Source: Cedecea sp000277545
Lineage (GTDB): Bacteria; Pseudomonadota; Gammaproteobacteria; Enterobacterales; Enterobacteriaceae
Direction: 5' to 3' (one strand)
NCBI GenBank assembly: GCA_050847315.1
Contig: CP193791.1
DNA length: 64,000 bases
Below the pieces are notes generated by a model. That model searched no databases. It was not told where the DNA came from and saw only the letters and a list, made by a program, of their open reading frames with translations. The position numbers and the translations under genes were made by a program. Positions 26,054 to 35,066 of this stretch are shown one piece after another (the first letter of the stretch is position 1; each line of letters opens with the position of its first letter).

Positions 26054-27103
26054 GTGGTCGGAAGCAAAAAAAGAATAGTTGTAGTGGGAGCCGGGATCGT
26101 CGGGACTTCAATCGCATGGCATTTGGCCCGTCTTGAATTTGACGTCACTCTGATTGAACAAAATGAGCCTGCCTCCGGGGCGACAGGCAGCGCGTTTGGC
26201 TGGCTGACCGGTGCGGTCAGTGATGATGCGGCGGATGTGTTTCTCCGGCGAGCCGCATTTGCCGACTGGCGCAGACTGCAGGCCCAAATCCCTGACCTGC
26301 AGATTAGCTGGAGTGGTTCGTTGAAATACGACTCAGCCCCTCAGGTCTGCTTACCGGGCGAACGCCGGGTCGACAGGTCTGAAATAGCCAGCCTTGAACC
26401 TGCGATGGTATGTCCTCCCCCGGAAGCCCGCTATGCAGCAAAAGACGGAACCGTGGATGCCGCCGAGGCGACGCGTGCCATACTGGAACACGCCTGTAGG
26501 ATGGGCGTCGTCCTGCACAAGCAAACGACCGTGACGGCTATCTCCACCACCGAAGGTAAGGTCACAGGCGTTCAGACCAGCCAGGGGCAATGGGAGGCGG
26601 ATTGTGTGGTGCTGGCCTGCGGAGCAGGTATTCCCGCGCTGGCTCAGCGGATGGGGACTCACGTCCCCGTTGTGACATCCCCCGCTATATTGCTGCGGTT
26701 TGCCGTCCCTCAACGGGTAGTCAACACGCTCATCGCCGGGAACGAGATAGAAGTCAGGCATGCCCACAACGGAGATCTCCTGGCCGCCGAGGATTATCCG
26801 GAAAACGGCCTGGTGACAGAAACCGTGAGCGCCGCTCAGGCCTCAGTCAGAAATCATCTCCGGGGGGCAGAATCGGCCTCTTTGATGCATTACTCTGTGG
26901 GAGAGCGCCCTGTGCCTCAGGATGGGCATCCAGTGCTTGGTTTTACTGACGAGAGCCGGGGAGTGTATGTCGCTGTTATGCATCCGGCGGTGACCTGCGC
27001 GGCGACAATAGGACGACTGGTTGCTGAAGAAATACGCGACGGCAGGCGTGAAGAGATTCCCGCAAGCTATCGTCCTGCTCGCTTCAAACATAAGGTTTTG
27101 TAG
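26054..27103 (+). CDS. DAO-family FAD-dependent oxidoreductase
   Basis: A 349-residue flavoenzyme of the D-amino-acid oxidase/glycine oxidase superfamily. N-terminal FAD fold VVVGAGIVGTSIAWHLAR with Glu in LIEQNEPASGATGSAFGW; a GAGIPAL strand mid-protein; C-terminal FAD-closing region RPVPQDGHPVLGF and GVYVAVMHPAVTCAA. Likely substrates are amino acids, N-methyl amino acids or amines; no specific one can be named. The start is GTG at 26054 with AGGAG nine bases upstream. It stands alone, with 258 bp downstream before the Nudix gene. Confidence 0.78.
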   Translation: MVGSKKRIVVVGAGIVGTSIAWHLARLEFDVTLIEQNEPASGATGSAFGWLTGAVSDDAADVFLRRAAFADWRRLQAQIPDLQISWSGSLKYDSAPQVCLPGERRVDRSEIASLEPAMVCPPPEARYAAKDGTVDAAEATRAILEHACRMGVVLHKQTTVTAISTTEGKVTGVQTSQGQWEADCVVLACGAGIPALAQRMGTHVPVVTSPAILLRFAVPQRVVNTLIAGNEIEVRHAHNGDLLAAEDYPENGLVTETVSAAQASVRNHLRGAESASLMHYSVGERPVPQDGHPVLGFTDESRGVYVAVMHPAVTCAATIGRLVAEEIRDGRREEIPASYRPARFKHKVL

Positions 27104-27361
27104 TCAATTTTAAAACGACCGGGTGCGGATCTGCCTCTTTGATTCCGTCCGGCAGTGCTTTCCCCCGCTTTAGCAGAAAGAAGTATTCAGTCAGCAGACC
27201 GCCGTAACAGTAAAATCACTGGATATAAAAATATGTAAGGGCGGGGGAACGGGATGATTTCCGGCTAACTGCCTCATTTCTGATATTATATTGCCGTAAA
27301 TCTATGCACGATTCTAAGTCCACTTTCAAATAATGATGAATAACCTGTATCAGGGGGTTTT

Positions 27362-27805
27362 GTGCGTTTTCGACCATCCTCTCGCTGGATAGTTATTTCC
27401 CCAGAAAATCATGTCTTGCTGTTTAATTTCTGCCATACAGAGGATGCTTTGCGTGGAAAATCATACTGGGCAACGCCGGGCGGAGGGCTTGAACACGGTG
27501 AATCATATGAACAGGCCGCTTTGCGAGAACTCTTTGAGGAAACGGGGTTAACAAGAATCACGGCAGGGCAGCAGGTAGCAGCCAGAAACTTCGAAATGAT
27601 GCTGCCCAGCGGTGAAACGGTTCTTGCGGCAGAGCGTTTCTTTACCCTTCATGTGGATAAATCAGATATTGACCGTGCGAGGTGGACTGACAACGAAAAG
27701 AAAGTCATTCGGGAGCACCGCTGGTGGACAACGGAAGAACTCAGACAGACCAGTGAAATAATCTTCCCGCTTGATTTGATCCTCAATATGATTGAAAAAA
27801 ATTAA
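27362..27805 (+). CDS. Nudix hydrolase
   Basis: A 147-residue Nudix protein with a complete Nudix box: GGGLEHGESYEQAALREL followed by FEETGL, residues about 40-62, giving the RELFEETG metal-binding core. Hydrolyses a nucleoside-diphosphate-linked compound; the substrate is not predictable from the box. Start is GTG at 27362 with AGGGGG five bases before it. Convergent with yaiL (44 bp). Confidence 0.85.
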   Translation: MRFRPSSRWIVISPENHVLLFNFCHTEDALRGKSYWATPGGGLEHGESYEQAALRELFEETGLTRITAGQQVAARNFEMMLPSGETVLAAERFFTLHVDKSDIDRARWTDNEKKVIREHRWWTTEELRQTSEIIFPLDLILNMIEKN

Positions 27806-27849
27806 CCAGGCGGCCCGGCAAAACCAGGCTGCCTTAACTCAATGAATCG

Positions 27850-28389
27850 TTACCACATCAAATCATCAGGCACCACGAAGTCCGCATACGGATCGTCTTC
27901 GTCTTTGTCTTCCGGAGCCAGGTCGCTGCTCAGCACGATAAAGCTGGCATCGCGCTGTTTAATTTTATCGGCAACGCCTGCGGGAATAATGGCGTATTCG
28001 CCTTCAGGATTTTTATCTGAAATCAGGCGGGCGATGGCCAGGCGGCCTTTAATCAGCTGAGTCTGGGTTACTTTATCGACGTAGACTTTTTTAATTAAGT
28101 TATTGTCCGTGAAGTTATAGCCGATATCACCCTTCGAAATAACAATGCGGTTCATTTCGATCAGCTGCTTGATCTGCGCTTTATATTCTTTGGCTAAAGT
28201 GGCCTGCTTTTGCTGTTCGCTGAGTTCTTTATCGCGCTCAACCTGAGCCTGTTTGTTAGCTTCCACGGCTTCTCGCGCTTCACGAGCCTGCACGCGTGAT
28301 TTCTTCGCGGTGCGCTGCACTTTAGCCACTTTTTTGCTGCTGACCAGGCCTGCTTTGAGCATCTGCTCTTGTAACGTAAGTTTTGTCAT
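27850..28389 (-). CDS. yaiL: DUF2058 nucleoprotein/polynucleotide-associated protein YaiL
   Basis: A 179-residue protein of the same length as E. coli YaiL. The N-terminal half is lysine/arginine-rich and strongly helical (KKVAKVQRTAKKSRVQAREAR), likely a coiled coil or nucleic-acid-binding arm; the C-terminal half is a compact domain with GDIGYNFTDNNLIKKVYV. Annotated in other genomes as a nucleoprotein of unknown role. In E. coli the gene is elsewhere on the chromosome; here it lies 156 bp from argW on the same strand. Confidence 0.85.
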   Translation of the reverse strand: MTKLTLQEQMLKAGLVSSKKVAKVQRTAKKSRVQAREAREAVEANKQAQVERDKELSEQQKQATLAKEYKAQIKQLIEMNRIVISKGDIGYNFTDNNLIKKVYVDKVTQTQLIKGRLAIARLISDKNPEGEYAIIPAGVADKIKQRDASFIVLSSDLAPEDKDEDDPYADFVVPDDLMW

Positions 28390-28545
28390 GTTCTTTTCGA
28401 CGGCTGAGGGATCGTTGCAGGGATTATATCCTTAATGCTTCCGGTGATTCCATGCTGTGGATATGCAAAGCTCACCGCATTGATAGCAGAAGGTATTTTT
28501 AATGACGAGTCTGAAAGAAAGACAGAGCAGAAAGGTGAAATCTAA

Positions 28546-28620
28546 TGGCGTTCCCTGCAGGAATCGAACCTGCAACTAGCCCTTAGGAGGGGCTCGTTAT
28601 ATCCATTTAACTAAGGGAAC
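28546..28620 (-). tRNA. argW: tRNA-Arg (anticodon CCU)
   Basis: 75-nt tRNA with encoded CCA. Acceptor stem GTTCCCT / AGGGAAC, T-arm GGTTCGATTCC, anticodon loop with CCT flanked by CT and AA, nearly identical to E. coli argW apart from the acceptor stem. Decodes AGG. In E. coli this gene's 3' end is a prophage integration site; here the 3' side carries yaiL and accessory genes but no integrase or repeated 3' end was found. Confidence 0.97.
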
Positions 28621-28695
28621 GCGGCGGGCGTAGTATACCCGCTTTTCGAGGCAGGTTAAGGGGTTGGCGGTCCGTTTGCCTGGAAGATGAACAAT

Positions 28696-29637
28696 TTACC
28701 CGTCACATTTTCCGCTCTTCGCTGAGTTTCGGCTCATTTCCTCCTGCTTCCGCTTCGCCTCGGCCTTCTTCTTATTGCTCATATCGTTGCGGATCTGCGC
28801 GTGGCTGATCAGCGCGAAAATGAACGTTCCGCCGCAGATATTCCCGGCTAAGGTGGGCAGGGCAAACGGCCAGAAGAACTCGCTCCAGTGCAGCGTGCCG
28901 TTGAACACCAGATAAAGAATTTCGACCGAGCCGACCACGATATGGGTTAAATCACCCAGCGCAACCAGCCACGTCATCAGCACTATAACAAAGATTTTTG
29001 CCGAACCCGCGGCAGGGAACATCCACACCATGGTGGCGATGATCCAGCCGGAGATAATGGCATTGGCGAACATCTCACCGGGCGGGTTTGCCATCACCTT
29101 CATGCCGATATCGTCGAAGGCTTTGCGAGTGGCTTCGTCGAATATCGGCATAAATTCAAAGGCCAGCGCCGCCATCGCGGTGCCGACGATATTCCCGAAC
29201 AGCACAATGCCCCACAGCCGCATCAGCAGCCCCAAATTGCTGGTGGTCGGGTGCTGCATCACCGGCAGCACGGCGGTGACGGTGTTTTCAGTAAACAGCT
29301 GCTGGCGCGCCATAATGACGATGATAAAACCAAAGGTGTAGCCAAGATTTTCCAGCAGAAAATTGCCGGGCACGCCGACCAGGTTGACGTGAAAAATGCC
29401 TTTCGCCAGCAGCGAGGCGCCCATCGACAAACCCGCCGCCACGGCTGACCAGAACAGCGCCATGCCGTCGCGCTCCAGCTCTTTTTGCCCGTCCTGGCGA
29501 ATGTGCTCGTGAATCGCCATCGCGCCGGAGGGCAGGCGATCCTCGTCCACTTCTATTCTCTTGCCGCTCGATTTCTCATCGCTGTCCACTGCCAGCTCAT
29601 CGGTCTTAGCTATTTCATCGGGCTCGATCTTGTCCAT
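28696..29637 (-). CDS. yfdC: Formate/nitrite-transporter family inner-membrane protein YfdC
   Basis: A 313-residue FNT-superfamily protein: a charged 70-residue N-terminal tail, six hydrophobic segments, and a lysine/glutamate-rich cytoplasmic C-terminus. FNT features include NLLENLGY-type and GDLTHIVVGSVEILY segments. Homolog of E. coli YfdC, whose substrate is undefined. Start set at 29637 (MDKIEPDE) with AGGAA nine bases upstream; a TTG-like extension of ten codons is not supported. Divergent from the ccm operon. Confidence 0.88.
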   Translation of the reverse strand: MDKIEPDEIAKTDELAVDSDEKSSGKRIEVDEDRLPSGAMAIHEHIRQDGQKELERDGMALFWSAVAAGLSMGASLLAKGIFHVNLVGVPGNFLLENLGYTFGFIIVIMARQQLFTENTVTAVLPVMQHPTTSNLGLLMRLWGIVLFGNIVGTAMAALAFEFMPIFDEATRKAFDDIGMKVMANPPGEMFANAIISGWIIATMVWMFPAAGSAKIFVIVLMTWLVALGDLTHIVVGSVEILYLVFNGTLHWSEFFWPFALPTLAGNICGGTFIFALISHAQIRNDMSNKKKAEAKRKQEEMSRNSAKSGKCDG

Positions 29638-29840
29638 CAGGGCGGTTCCTGGTCGGAAAATGTTCACTTAAGCGTAGCGGTTTTTATCCCACGTTTTTGA
29701 CGAATGGGAATAATCGCCCCAGATTTGATCTGAATAAGCCAATTAACCCTAATGGAGTAGCCGAAGGCGTCGGGGGTAACCTGAAGAAAACAGGGCGATA
29801 TGATATGCTTAGCGTCACCCGAGACAAGGAGCGCCTCCTG

Positions 29841-30449
29841 ATGCTAGAAGCCCGACAACTGACCTGCCAGCGTGACGATCGCACGCTGTTCAACGCGCTG
29901 TCGTTTAGCGTTGAGCCGGGAGAAATGGTGCAGGTGGCGGGCAAAAACGGCGCGGGGAAAACCACGCTTTTACGTATTCTGGCCGGACTGGCGCAGGCCG
30001 ATGAGGGCGAAGTCTTCTGGCAAAATCAGCCACTTCGCCGCCAGCGCGATAATTTCCACGGTGACCTGTTGTGGATTGGCCATCAGCCGGGGATCAAATC
30101 CGTTCTCACCCCTTTTGAAAATCTCACCTTTTTTCATGCCGATGTAGCTGAAGAACAGCTGTGGGCTGCGCTCGAGCAAACCGGGCTGCTCGGCTTCGAA
30201 GATTTATCCGTCAACCAGCTTTCCGCCGGGCAGCAGCGCCGCGCCGCGCTCGCTCGTCTGTGGCTTTCCACGGCAAAGCTTTGGCTTCTGGATGAACCGT
30301 TTACCGCCCTGGACGCCGCCGGCATTGAGCGCTTGACCCGGCGCCTGCAGCAGCACGCCGAAGCTGGCGGGATAGTAATTCTCACCAGCCATCAGCCGCT
30401 AAGTTGCGCTATACGGCAGATTCATTTGCAGGAAGCTGTTTATGATTAG
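29841..30449 (+). CDS. ccmA: Haem exporter ATP-binding protein CcmA
   Basis: A 202-residue ABC ATPase with Walker A GKNGAGKTT, signature LSAGQQRRAALARL and Walker B LWLLDEP. With CcmB, CcmC and CcmD it forms the CcmABCD complex that releases haem-loaded CcmE. Start chosen at the ATG (MLEARQL) preceded by AAGGAG, matching E. coli; the frame stays open 48 codons upstream without homology. First gene of a complete ccmABCDEFGH operon. Confidence 0.95.
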   Translation: MLEARQLTCQRDDRTLFNALSFSVEPGEMVQVAGKNGAGKTTLLRILAGLAQADEGEVFWQNQPLRRQRDNFHGDLLWIGHQPGIKSVLTPFENLTFFHADVAEEQLWAALEQTGLLGFEDLSVNQLSAGQQRRAALARLWLSTAKLWLLDEPFTALDAAGIERLTRRLQQHAEAGGIVILTSHQPLSCAIRQIHLQEAVYD

Positions 30450-31101
30450 GCGCATTTTCTGGCGCGAACTGCAGGTCGTGTTTCGTCGCGGGGCTGAAAT
30501 CGCCAACCCGCTGTGGTTCTTCCTGATTGTGATAACCCTGTTTCCGCTCGGCATTGGCCCGGAGCCGCAGCTCCTGGTGCGCATTGCGCCGGGGGTTATC
30601 TGGGTGGCGGCTTTGCTGGCCTCTTTAATGGCGATGGACAGGCTGTTCCGGGATGACTTTCAGGACGGCTCGCTGGAACAGCTGATGCTGCTGCCGGTGC
30701 CTTTGCCGCTGGTGGTGCTGGCGAAAGTGACCGCTCACTGGGTGGTGACCGGGCTGCCGTTGTTATTGCTTTCACCGCTGGCGGCCCTGCTGCTCGGGCT
30801 GGATTTTTATGGCTGGCAGGTGATGGCCACCACGTTGTTGCTGGGAACGCCGACGCTGAGCTTTCTCGGCGCGCCCGGCGTGGGGTTAACGGTTGGTCTG
30901 AAGCGGGGCGGGGTGCTGCTCAGCCTGCTGGTGTTGCCGCTGACTATCCCGCTTTTAATTTTTGCCACCGCCGCGATGGATGCCGCCTCGATGCATCTGC
31001 CGGTGGAGGGCTATATGGCAATTCTTGGCGCGCTGCTGGCCGGCAGCGCCACGCTAAGCCCGTTCGCTACGGCGGCGGCGCTGCGGGTAAGCGTTGCATA
31101 A
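30442..31101 (+). CDS. ccmB: Haem exporter membrane protein CcmB
   Basis: A 219-residue integral membrane protein with six hydrophobic segments, the permease half of the CcmAB transporter. Begins MIRRIFWRELQVVFRRGAE, as in CcmB proteins, and contains the conserved FRDDFQDGSLEQL loop. Its start overlaps the end of ccmA by 8 bp. Confidence 0.95.
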   Translation: MIRRIFWRELQVVFRRGAEIANPLWFFLIVITLFPLGIGPEPQLLVRIAPGVIWVAALLASLMAMDRLFRDDFQDGSLEQLMLLPVPLPLVVLAKVTAHWVVTGLPLLLLSPLAALLLGLDFYGWQVMATTLLLGTPTLSFLGAPGVGLTVGLKRGGVLLSLLVLPLTIPLLIFATAAMDAASMHLPVEGYMAILGALLAGSATLSPFATAAALRVSVA

Positions 31102-31130
31102 CTTTATTTTTTGTTTTGTGAGCAAAACCT

Positions 31131-31871
31131 ATGTGGAAAACATTACATCAGTTGGCTAAACCCGAGCGGCTTTACCACTTTTGTGGCCGCCTGCTGCCCT
31201 GGCTGGCTATCCTCAGCGCGGTGCTGCTGGTGGTCGGCTGTGTCTGGGGCTTTGGTATTGCCCCGGCGGACTACCAACAGGGGCAAAGCTACCGGATCAT
31301 GTACCTTCACGTCCCGGCGGCGATGTGGTCGATGGGCATTTACGCCAGCATGGCGATTGCCGCCTTTATTGGCCTGGTGTGGCAGATAAAAACCGCCGAT
31401 CTGGCGGTGATGGCGATGGCCCCCGTCGGGGCGGCATTTACCTTTATCGCCCTGGTCACCGGCTCCGCCTGGGGGAAGCCAATGTGGGGCATATGGTGGA
31501 TTTGGGACGCGAGGCTGACCTCCGAACTGGTGCTGCTGTTCCTCTACGTGGGTGCCATCGCGCTGTACAGCGCGTTTGACGATCGCCGTCTTGCGGGCCG
31601 TGCCGCCGGGATTCTGGTGCTGGTCGGCGTGGTGAACCTGCCGATTATTCACTTCTCGGTGGAGTGGTGGAACACGCTGCATCAGGGCTCGACCAATATG
31701 CAGCAGTCCATCGACCCTTCCATGCGTACGCCGCTGCGCTGGACTATCTTCGGCTTCCTCGCGCTGTTTATCACGCTCACCCTGATGCGCCTGCGTAACC
31801 TGCTGCTGTTACAGGAAAACCGCCGTCCGTGGGTGTTAACGCTTGCTAACGGCAAAGGAGCAAAATCATGA
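31131..31871 (+). CDS. ccmC: Haem-handling protein CcmC
   Basis: A 246-residue, six-TM protein of the haem-handling family. The tryptophan-rich WWD motif is WGIWWIWDARLTSEL, and the two conserved periplasmic histidines are in YLHVPAAMW and in IIHFSVEWWNTLHQG. It loads haem on CcmE. Downstream of ccmB by 29 bp; overlaps ccmD by 4 bp. Confidence 0.95.
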   Translation: MWKTLHQLAKPERLYHFCGRLLPWLAILSAVLLVVGCVWGFGIAPADYQQGQSYRIMYLHVPAAMWSMGIYASMAIAAFIGLVWQIKTADLAVMAMAPVGAAFTFIALVTGSAWGKPMWGIWWIWDARLTSELVLLFLYVGAIALYSAFDDRRLAGRAAGILVLVGVVNLPIIHFSVEWWNTLHQGSTNMQQSIDPSMRTPLRWTIFGFLALFITLTLMRLRNLLLLQENRRPWVLTLANGKGAKS

Positions 31872-32080
31872 CGTGGGCGTTCACACACTGGGGCGAGTTT
31901 TTCGCCATGGGCGGCTACGCCTTTTACGTCTGGCTGGCGGTGGCTTTTACGCTTCTGCCGCTGCTTGGGCTGATTTTTCATACCCGCTACCAGCACCGCG
32001 CCATTCTGCGGGCGGTGGCGCGCCAGCAGGCCAGAGAGCAGCGTATTCGTGTCGCTCGTCAGCGCCAGGAGGAAGTTTAA
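31868..32080 (+). CDS. ccmD: Haem exporter small subunit CcmD
   Basis: A 70-residue single-TM protein (FYVWLAVAFTLLPLLGLIFH) with a basic cytoplasmic tail, needed for release of holo-CcmE from CcmABC. Start overlaps the ccmC stop (ATGA); ccmE begins at the next base after its stop. Confidence 0.92.
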   Translation: MTWAFTHWGEFFAMGGYAFYVWLAVAFTLLPLLGLIFHTRYQHRAILRAVARQQAREQRIRVARQRQEEV

Positions 32081-32560
32081 GTGAATCCGCGTCGTAAAAA
32101 CCGGCTTTATCTGGCCGTGGCGGTGCTGGCCGGTCTTGGGCTGACAATAACGCTAGTGCTGTACGCCCTACGCAGCAATATCGACCTGTTTTATACCCCC
32201 GGCGAAATTATCTACGGCAAAGGCGAAAGTCATTTAATGCCGGAAACCGGGCAGCGCCTGAGGATCGGCGGCATGGTGATGCCGGGCAGCGTGAAGCGCG
32301 ACAGCCAAAGCCTGAAGGTCAATTTCAAGCTGTATGACGCGCGCGGTGTGGTGGACGTGACCTACGAGGGCATTCTGCCGGATCTGTTCCGCGAGGGGCA
32401 GGGCGTGGTTGCCCAGGGCGTGATGGAAGGTGCCACGCTTATTCACGCCAAAGAAGTACTGGCGAAACACGATGAAAACTACACGCCGCCGGAGGTGAAA
32501 GCGGCGATGGAGCAAAATCACCAGCAGGCTCCGGAAGTGTATAAGGATAACGCCTCATGA
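32081..32560 (+). CDS. ccmE: Cytochrome c haem chaperone CcmE
   Basis: A 159-residue membrane-anchored periplasmic chaperone: N-terminal TM (YLAVAVLAGLGLTITLVLYAL) then an OB-fold. The covalent haem attachment histidine is in LAKHDENYTPP, with Tyr four residues later, the HxxxY type. Starts with GTG directly after the ccmD stop, with AGGAGG upstream; overlaps ccmF by 4 bp. Confidence 0.95.
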   Translation: MNPRRKNRLYLAVAVLAGLGLTITLVLYALRSNIDLFYTPGEIIYGKGESHLMPETGQRLRIGGMVMPGSVKRDSQSLKVNFKLYDARGVVDVTYEGILPDLFREGQGVVAQGVMEGATLIHAKEVLAKHDENYTPPEVKAAMEQNHQQAPEVYKDNAS

Positions 32561-34512
32561 TGCCGGAAATCGGTGGGTTCCTGCTAAGCCTGGCGCTCGG
32601 CTGGTCTTTGCTATTAAGCGTTTATCCACTCTGGGGCGTGGCGCGCGGTGACAAGCGGCTGATGGCCTCCGCGCGGCCGTTTAGCTGGGCGCTGTTTATC
32701 ACCCTTTGCGCATCATTCCTGATACTGGTTAACGCCTTCGTGGTGAACGACTTCAGCGTACTTTACGTCGCCAACAACTCGAATACCGAGCTGCCGGTCT
32801 GGTATCGCGTGGCGGCTACCTGGGGGGCGCATGAAGGGTCATTGATGCTGTGGGTGCTGATGATGAGCGGCTGGACGTTTGCCGTTGCTCTCACCGGGCG
32901 CAGCATGCCAAAAGAAGATCACGCCCGCGTGTTGGCTGTCATGGGCATGATTAACTTCGGCTTCCTGCTGTTTATTATTTTCACCTCCAATCCGTTTATC
33001 CGCACGCTGCCGGACTACCCGCTGGAAGGGCGAGATTTAAACCCGCTGCTACAGGACATCGGCCTGATCTTGCACCCGCCGCTGCTGTATATGGGGTATG
33101 TAGGTTTTTCTGTGGCGTTTGCTTTCTCGATTGCGGCGCTGCTGGGCGGCAGGCTGGACAGCGCCTGGGCGCGCTGGACTCGCCCGTGGACGCTGGCGGC
33201 ATGGGCTTTCCTGACCGTGGGGATTGTGCTGGGTTCGGCGTGGGCTTATTACGAACTGGGCTGGGGCGGCTGGTGGTTCTGGGACCCGGTAGAAAACGCC
33301 TCGTTTATGCCGTGGCTGGCGGGCACGGCGCTTATCCACTCGCTTTCCGTTACCGAAAAACGCGGCAGCTTTAAAGCCTGGACGGTGCTGCTGGCGATAA
33401 GCGCCTTCTCGCTTTGCCTGCTGGGGACGTTCCTGGTTCGCTCTGGCGTGCTGGTGTCGGTGCATTCCTTTGCGTCCGATCCGGCGCGCGGCATGTTTAT
33501 TCTGGCTTTCCTGGTGGTCGTTATCGGTGGTTCGCTGCTGCTGTATGCGGTCAAAGGCAGCAAAGTCCGCTCCCGCGTGAGCAACGATCTCTGGTCGCGC
33601 GAGTCTTTCCTGCTCGGCAACAACGTCCTGCTAATTGCCGCCATGCTGGTGGTTCTGCTGGGCACGCTGCTGCCGCTGGTGCATAAACAGCTTGGCCTCG
33701 GCAGCATTTCCATCGGGGAGCCGTTCTTCAATACGATGTTTACTGCGTTGATGGCCCCGTTTGCGCTGATGCTCGGCATTGGGCCGCTGGTTCGCTGGCG
33801 GCGCGACGAGCCGGGCAAGCTGCGCAAACATCTGCTGGCGGCGGTGGTTATCACGCTGATTCTGTCGCTGCTTTTACCGTGGCTGATGCAGGATAGCGTA
33901 GAGGCAATGACGGTGGTCGGCCTGCTGATGGCCGTCTGGGTCTTTGTGCTGGCGCTGATGGAGGTTTATCAACGCGCCACGCATCGCCACGGCTTCTGGG
34001 ATGGGTTACGCAAAATTCCTGCCAGCCACTGGGGGATGGTTTCCGCGCATTTGGGCCTGGCGGTGACGGTGGTTGGCATCGCCTTTAGCCAGAGCTACAG
34101 CGTCGAGCGCGATGTGCGCATGAAGTCCGGCGACAGCATTGATATTCATCAGTACCACTTTGTGTTCCGGGAAGTGCGGGACATCACCGGCCCTAACTAC
34201 CGCGGCGGTGTGGGCGTGATTGACGTCACCCGTCACGGCAAGCCGGAAGCCACGCTGCACGCCGAAAAGCGTTTCTATAACAGCAACCGGGCGATGATGA
34301 CCGAGGCGGCCATCGACGGCGGTTTCACCCGTGACCTTTATGCCGCGCTGGGCGAAGAGCTGGACGATGGCAGCTGGGCGGTGCGCCTGTATTACAAACC
34401 TTTCGTGCGCTGGATTTGGGCGGGCGGGCTGCTGATGGCCCTCGGCGGGCTTTGCTGCCTGTGTGACCCGCGTTATCGCAGCCGTAAAGTTAAGCCGGAG
34501 GCCGCAGCATGA
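32557..34512 (+). CDS. ccmF: Cytochrome c-type biogenesis protein CcmF
   Basis: A 651-residue protein with about 13-15 TM segments, a core of the CcmFH haem lyase. WWD motif WGGWWFWDPVENASFMPWL near residue 235-253, and HxxxxYMGYVGFSVAF (LHPPLLYMGY) carrying a haem-ligand histidine. Joins haem from CcmE to apocytochrome CXXCH. Starts with tandem ATG codons overlapping ccmE. Confidence 0.95.
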   Translation: MMPEIGGFLLSLALGWSLLLSVYPLWGVARGDKRLMASARPFSWALFITLCASFLILVNAFVVNDFSVLYVANNSNTELPVWYRVAATWGAHEGSLMLWVLMMSGWTFAVALTGRSMPKEDHARVLAVMGMINFGFLLFIIFTSNPFIRTLPDYPLEGRDLNPLLQDIGLILHPPLLYMGYVGFSVAFAFSIAALLGGRLDSAWARWTRPWTLAAWAFLTVGIVLGSAWAYYELGWGGWWFWDPVENASFMPWLAGTALIHSLSVTEKRGSFKAWTVLLAISAFSLCLLGTFLVRSGVLVSVHSFASDPARGMFILAFLVVVIGGSLLLYAVKGSKVRSRVSNDLWSRESFLLGNNVLLIAAMLVVLLGTLLPLVHKQLGLGSISIGEPFFNTMFTALMAPFALMLGIGPLVRWRRDEPGKLRKHLLAAVVITLILSLLLPWLMQDSVEAMTVVGLLMAVWVFVLALMEVYQRATHRHGFWDGLRKIPASHWGMVSAHLGLAVTVVGIAFSQSYSVERDVRMKSGDSIDIHQYHFVFREVRDITGPNYRGGVGVIDVTRHGKPEATLHAEKRFYNSNRAMMTEAAIDGGFTRDLYAALGEELDDGSWAVRLYYKPFVRWIWAGGLLMALGGLCCLCDPRYRSRKVKPEAAA

Positions 34513-35066
34513 AGCGCCGCTATCTTTTTATTCCGCTGGCGCTGTTTCTGCTGCTGGCCTCGCTGCTGCTCTGGCAGCTGGCGCGCAATGCCCAGGGCGA
34601 AGCGCCCACGGATCTGGAGTCGGCGCTGATTGGTAAGCCTGTGCCGGTGTTTCGTCTGGAATCGCTCGATGAGCCGGGTAAAGAGTGGGGGCGGGAAGTG
34701 CTGGCGGACGGCAAGCCGCTGCTGCTGAATGTCTGGGCGACCTGGTGCCCAACCTGCCGCGCCGAGCACAAGTTTCTTAACGGGCTTGCCGCGCAGGGCG
34801 TCCGCGTCGTCGGCATGAACTATAAAGACGATCGCCATAAAGCGATTACCTGGCTACGCGATCTCGGGAACCCGTACAGGCTAAGCCTGTTTGACGGCAA
34901 CGGCATGCTGGGGCTGGATCTCGGCGTGTACGGCGCGCCGGAAACCTTCCTGATCGACGGCAAGGGGATCATCCGCTATCGCCACGCGGGCGATCTGAAC
35001 GATCGCGTCTGGCAGCAGGAGCTGAAGCCGCTTTGGGAGAAATACAGCCAGGAGGCGGGCTCATGA
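34509..35066 (+). CDS. ccmG: Thiol:disulfide interchange protein CcmG/DsbE
   Basis: A 185-residue membrane-tethered thioredoxin-like protein. Single N-terminal TM (LFIPLALFLLLASLLLWQL), then a thioredoxin fold with active site WATWCPTC and cis-Pro region GVYGAPETFLID. Reduces apocytochrome cysteines before haem attachment. Overlaps ccmF and ccmH by 4 bp each. Confidence 0.95.
   Translation: MKRRYLFIPLALFLLLASLLLWQLARNAQGEAPTDLESALIGKPVPVFRLESLDEPGKEWGREVLADGKPLLLNVWATWCPTCRAEHKFLNGLAAQGVRVVGMNYKDDRHKAITWLRDLGNPYRLSLFDGNGMLGLDLGVYGAPETFLIDGKGIIRYRHAGDLNDRVWQQELKPLWEKYSQEAGS

Noticed and set aside
28546..28620. Search for a second copy of the argW 3' end as an att site
   Set aside because: No repeat of the T-arm/acceptor sequence was seen elsewhere in the window and there is no integrase gene.
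29697..29840. In-frame 48-codon extension upstream of ccmA
   Set aside because: No homology to CcmA N-termini; AAGGAG before the internal ATG and E. coli alignment support the shorter start.
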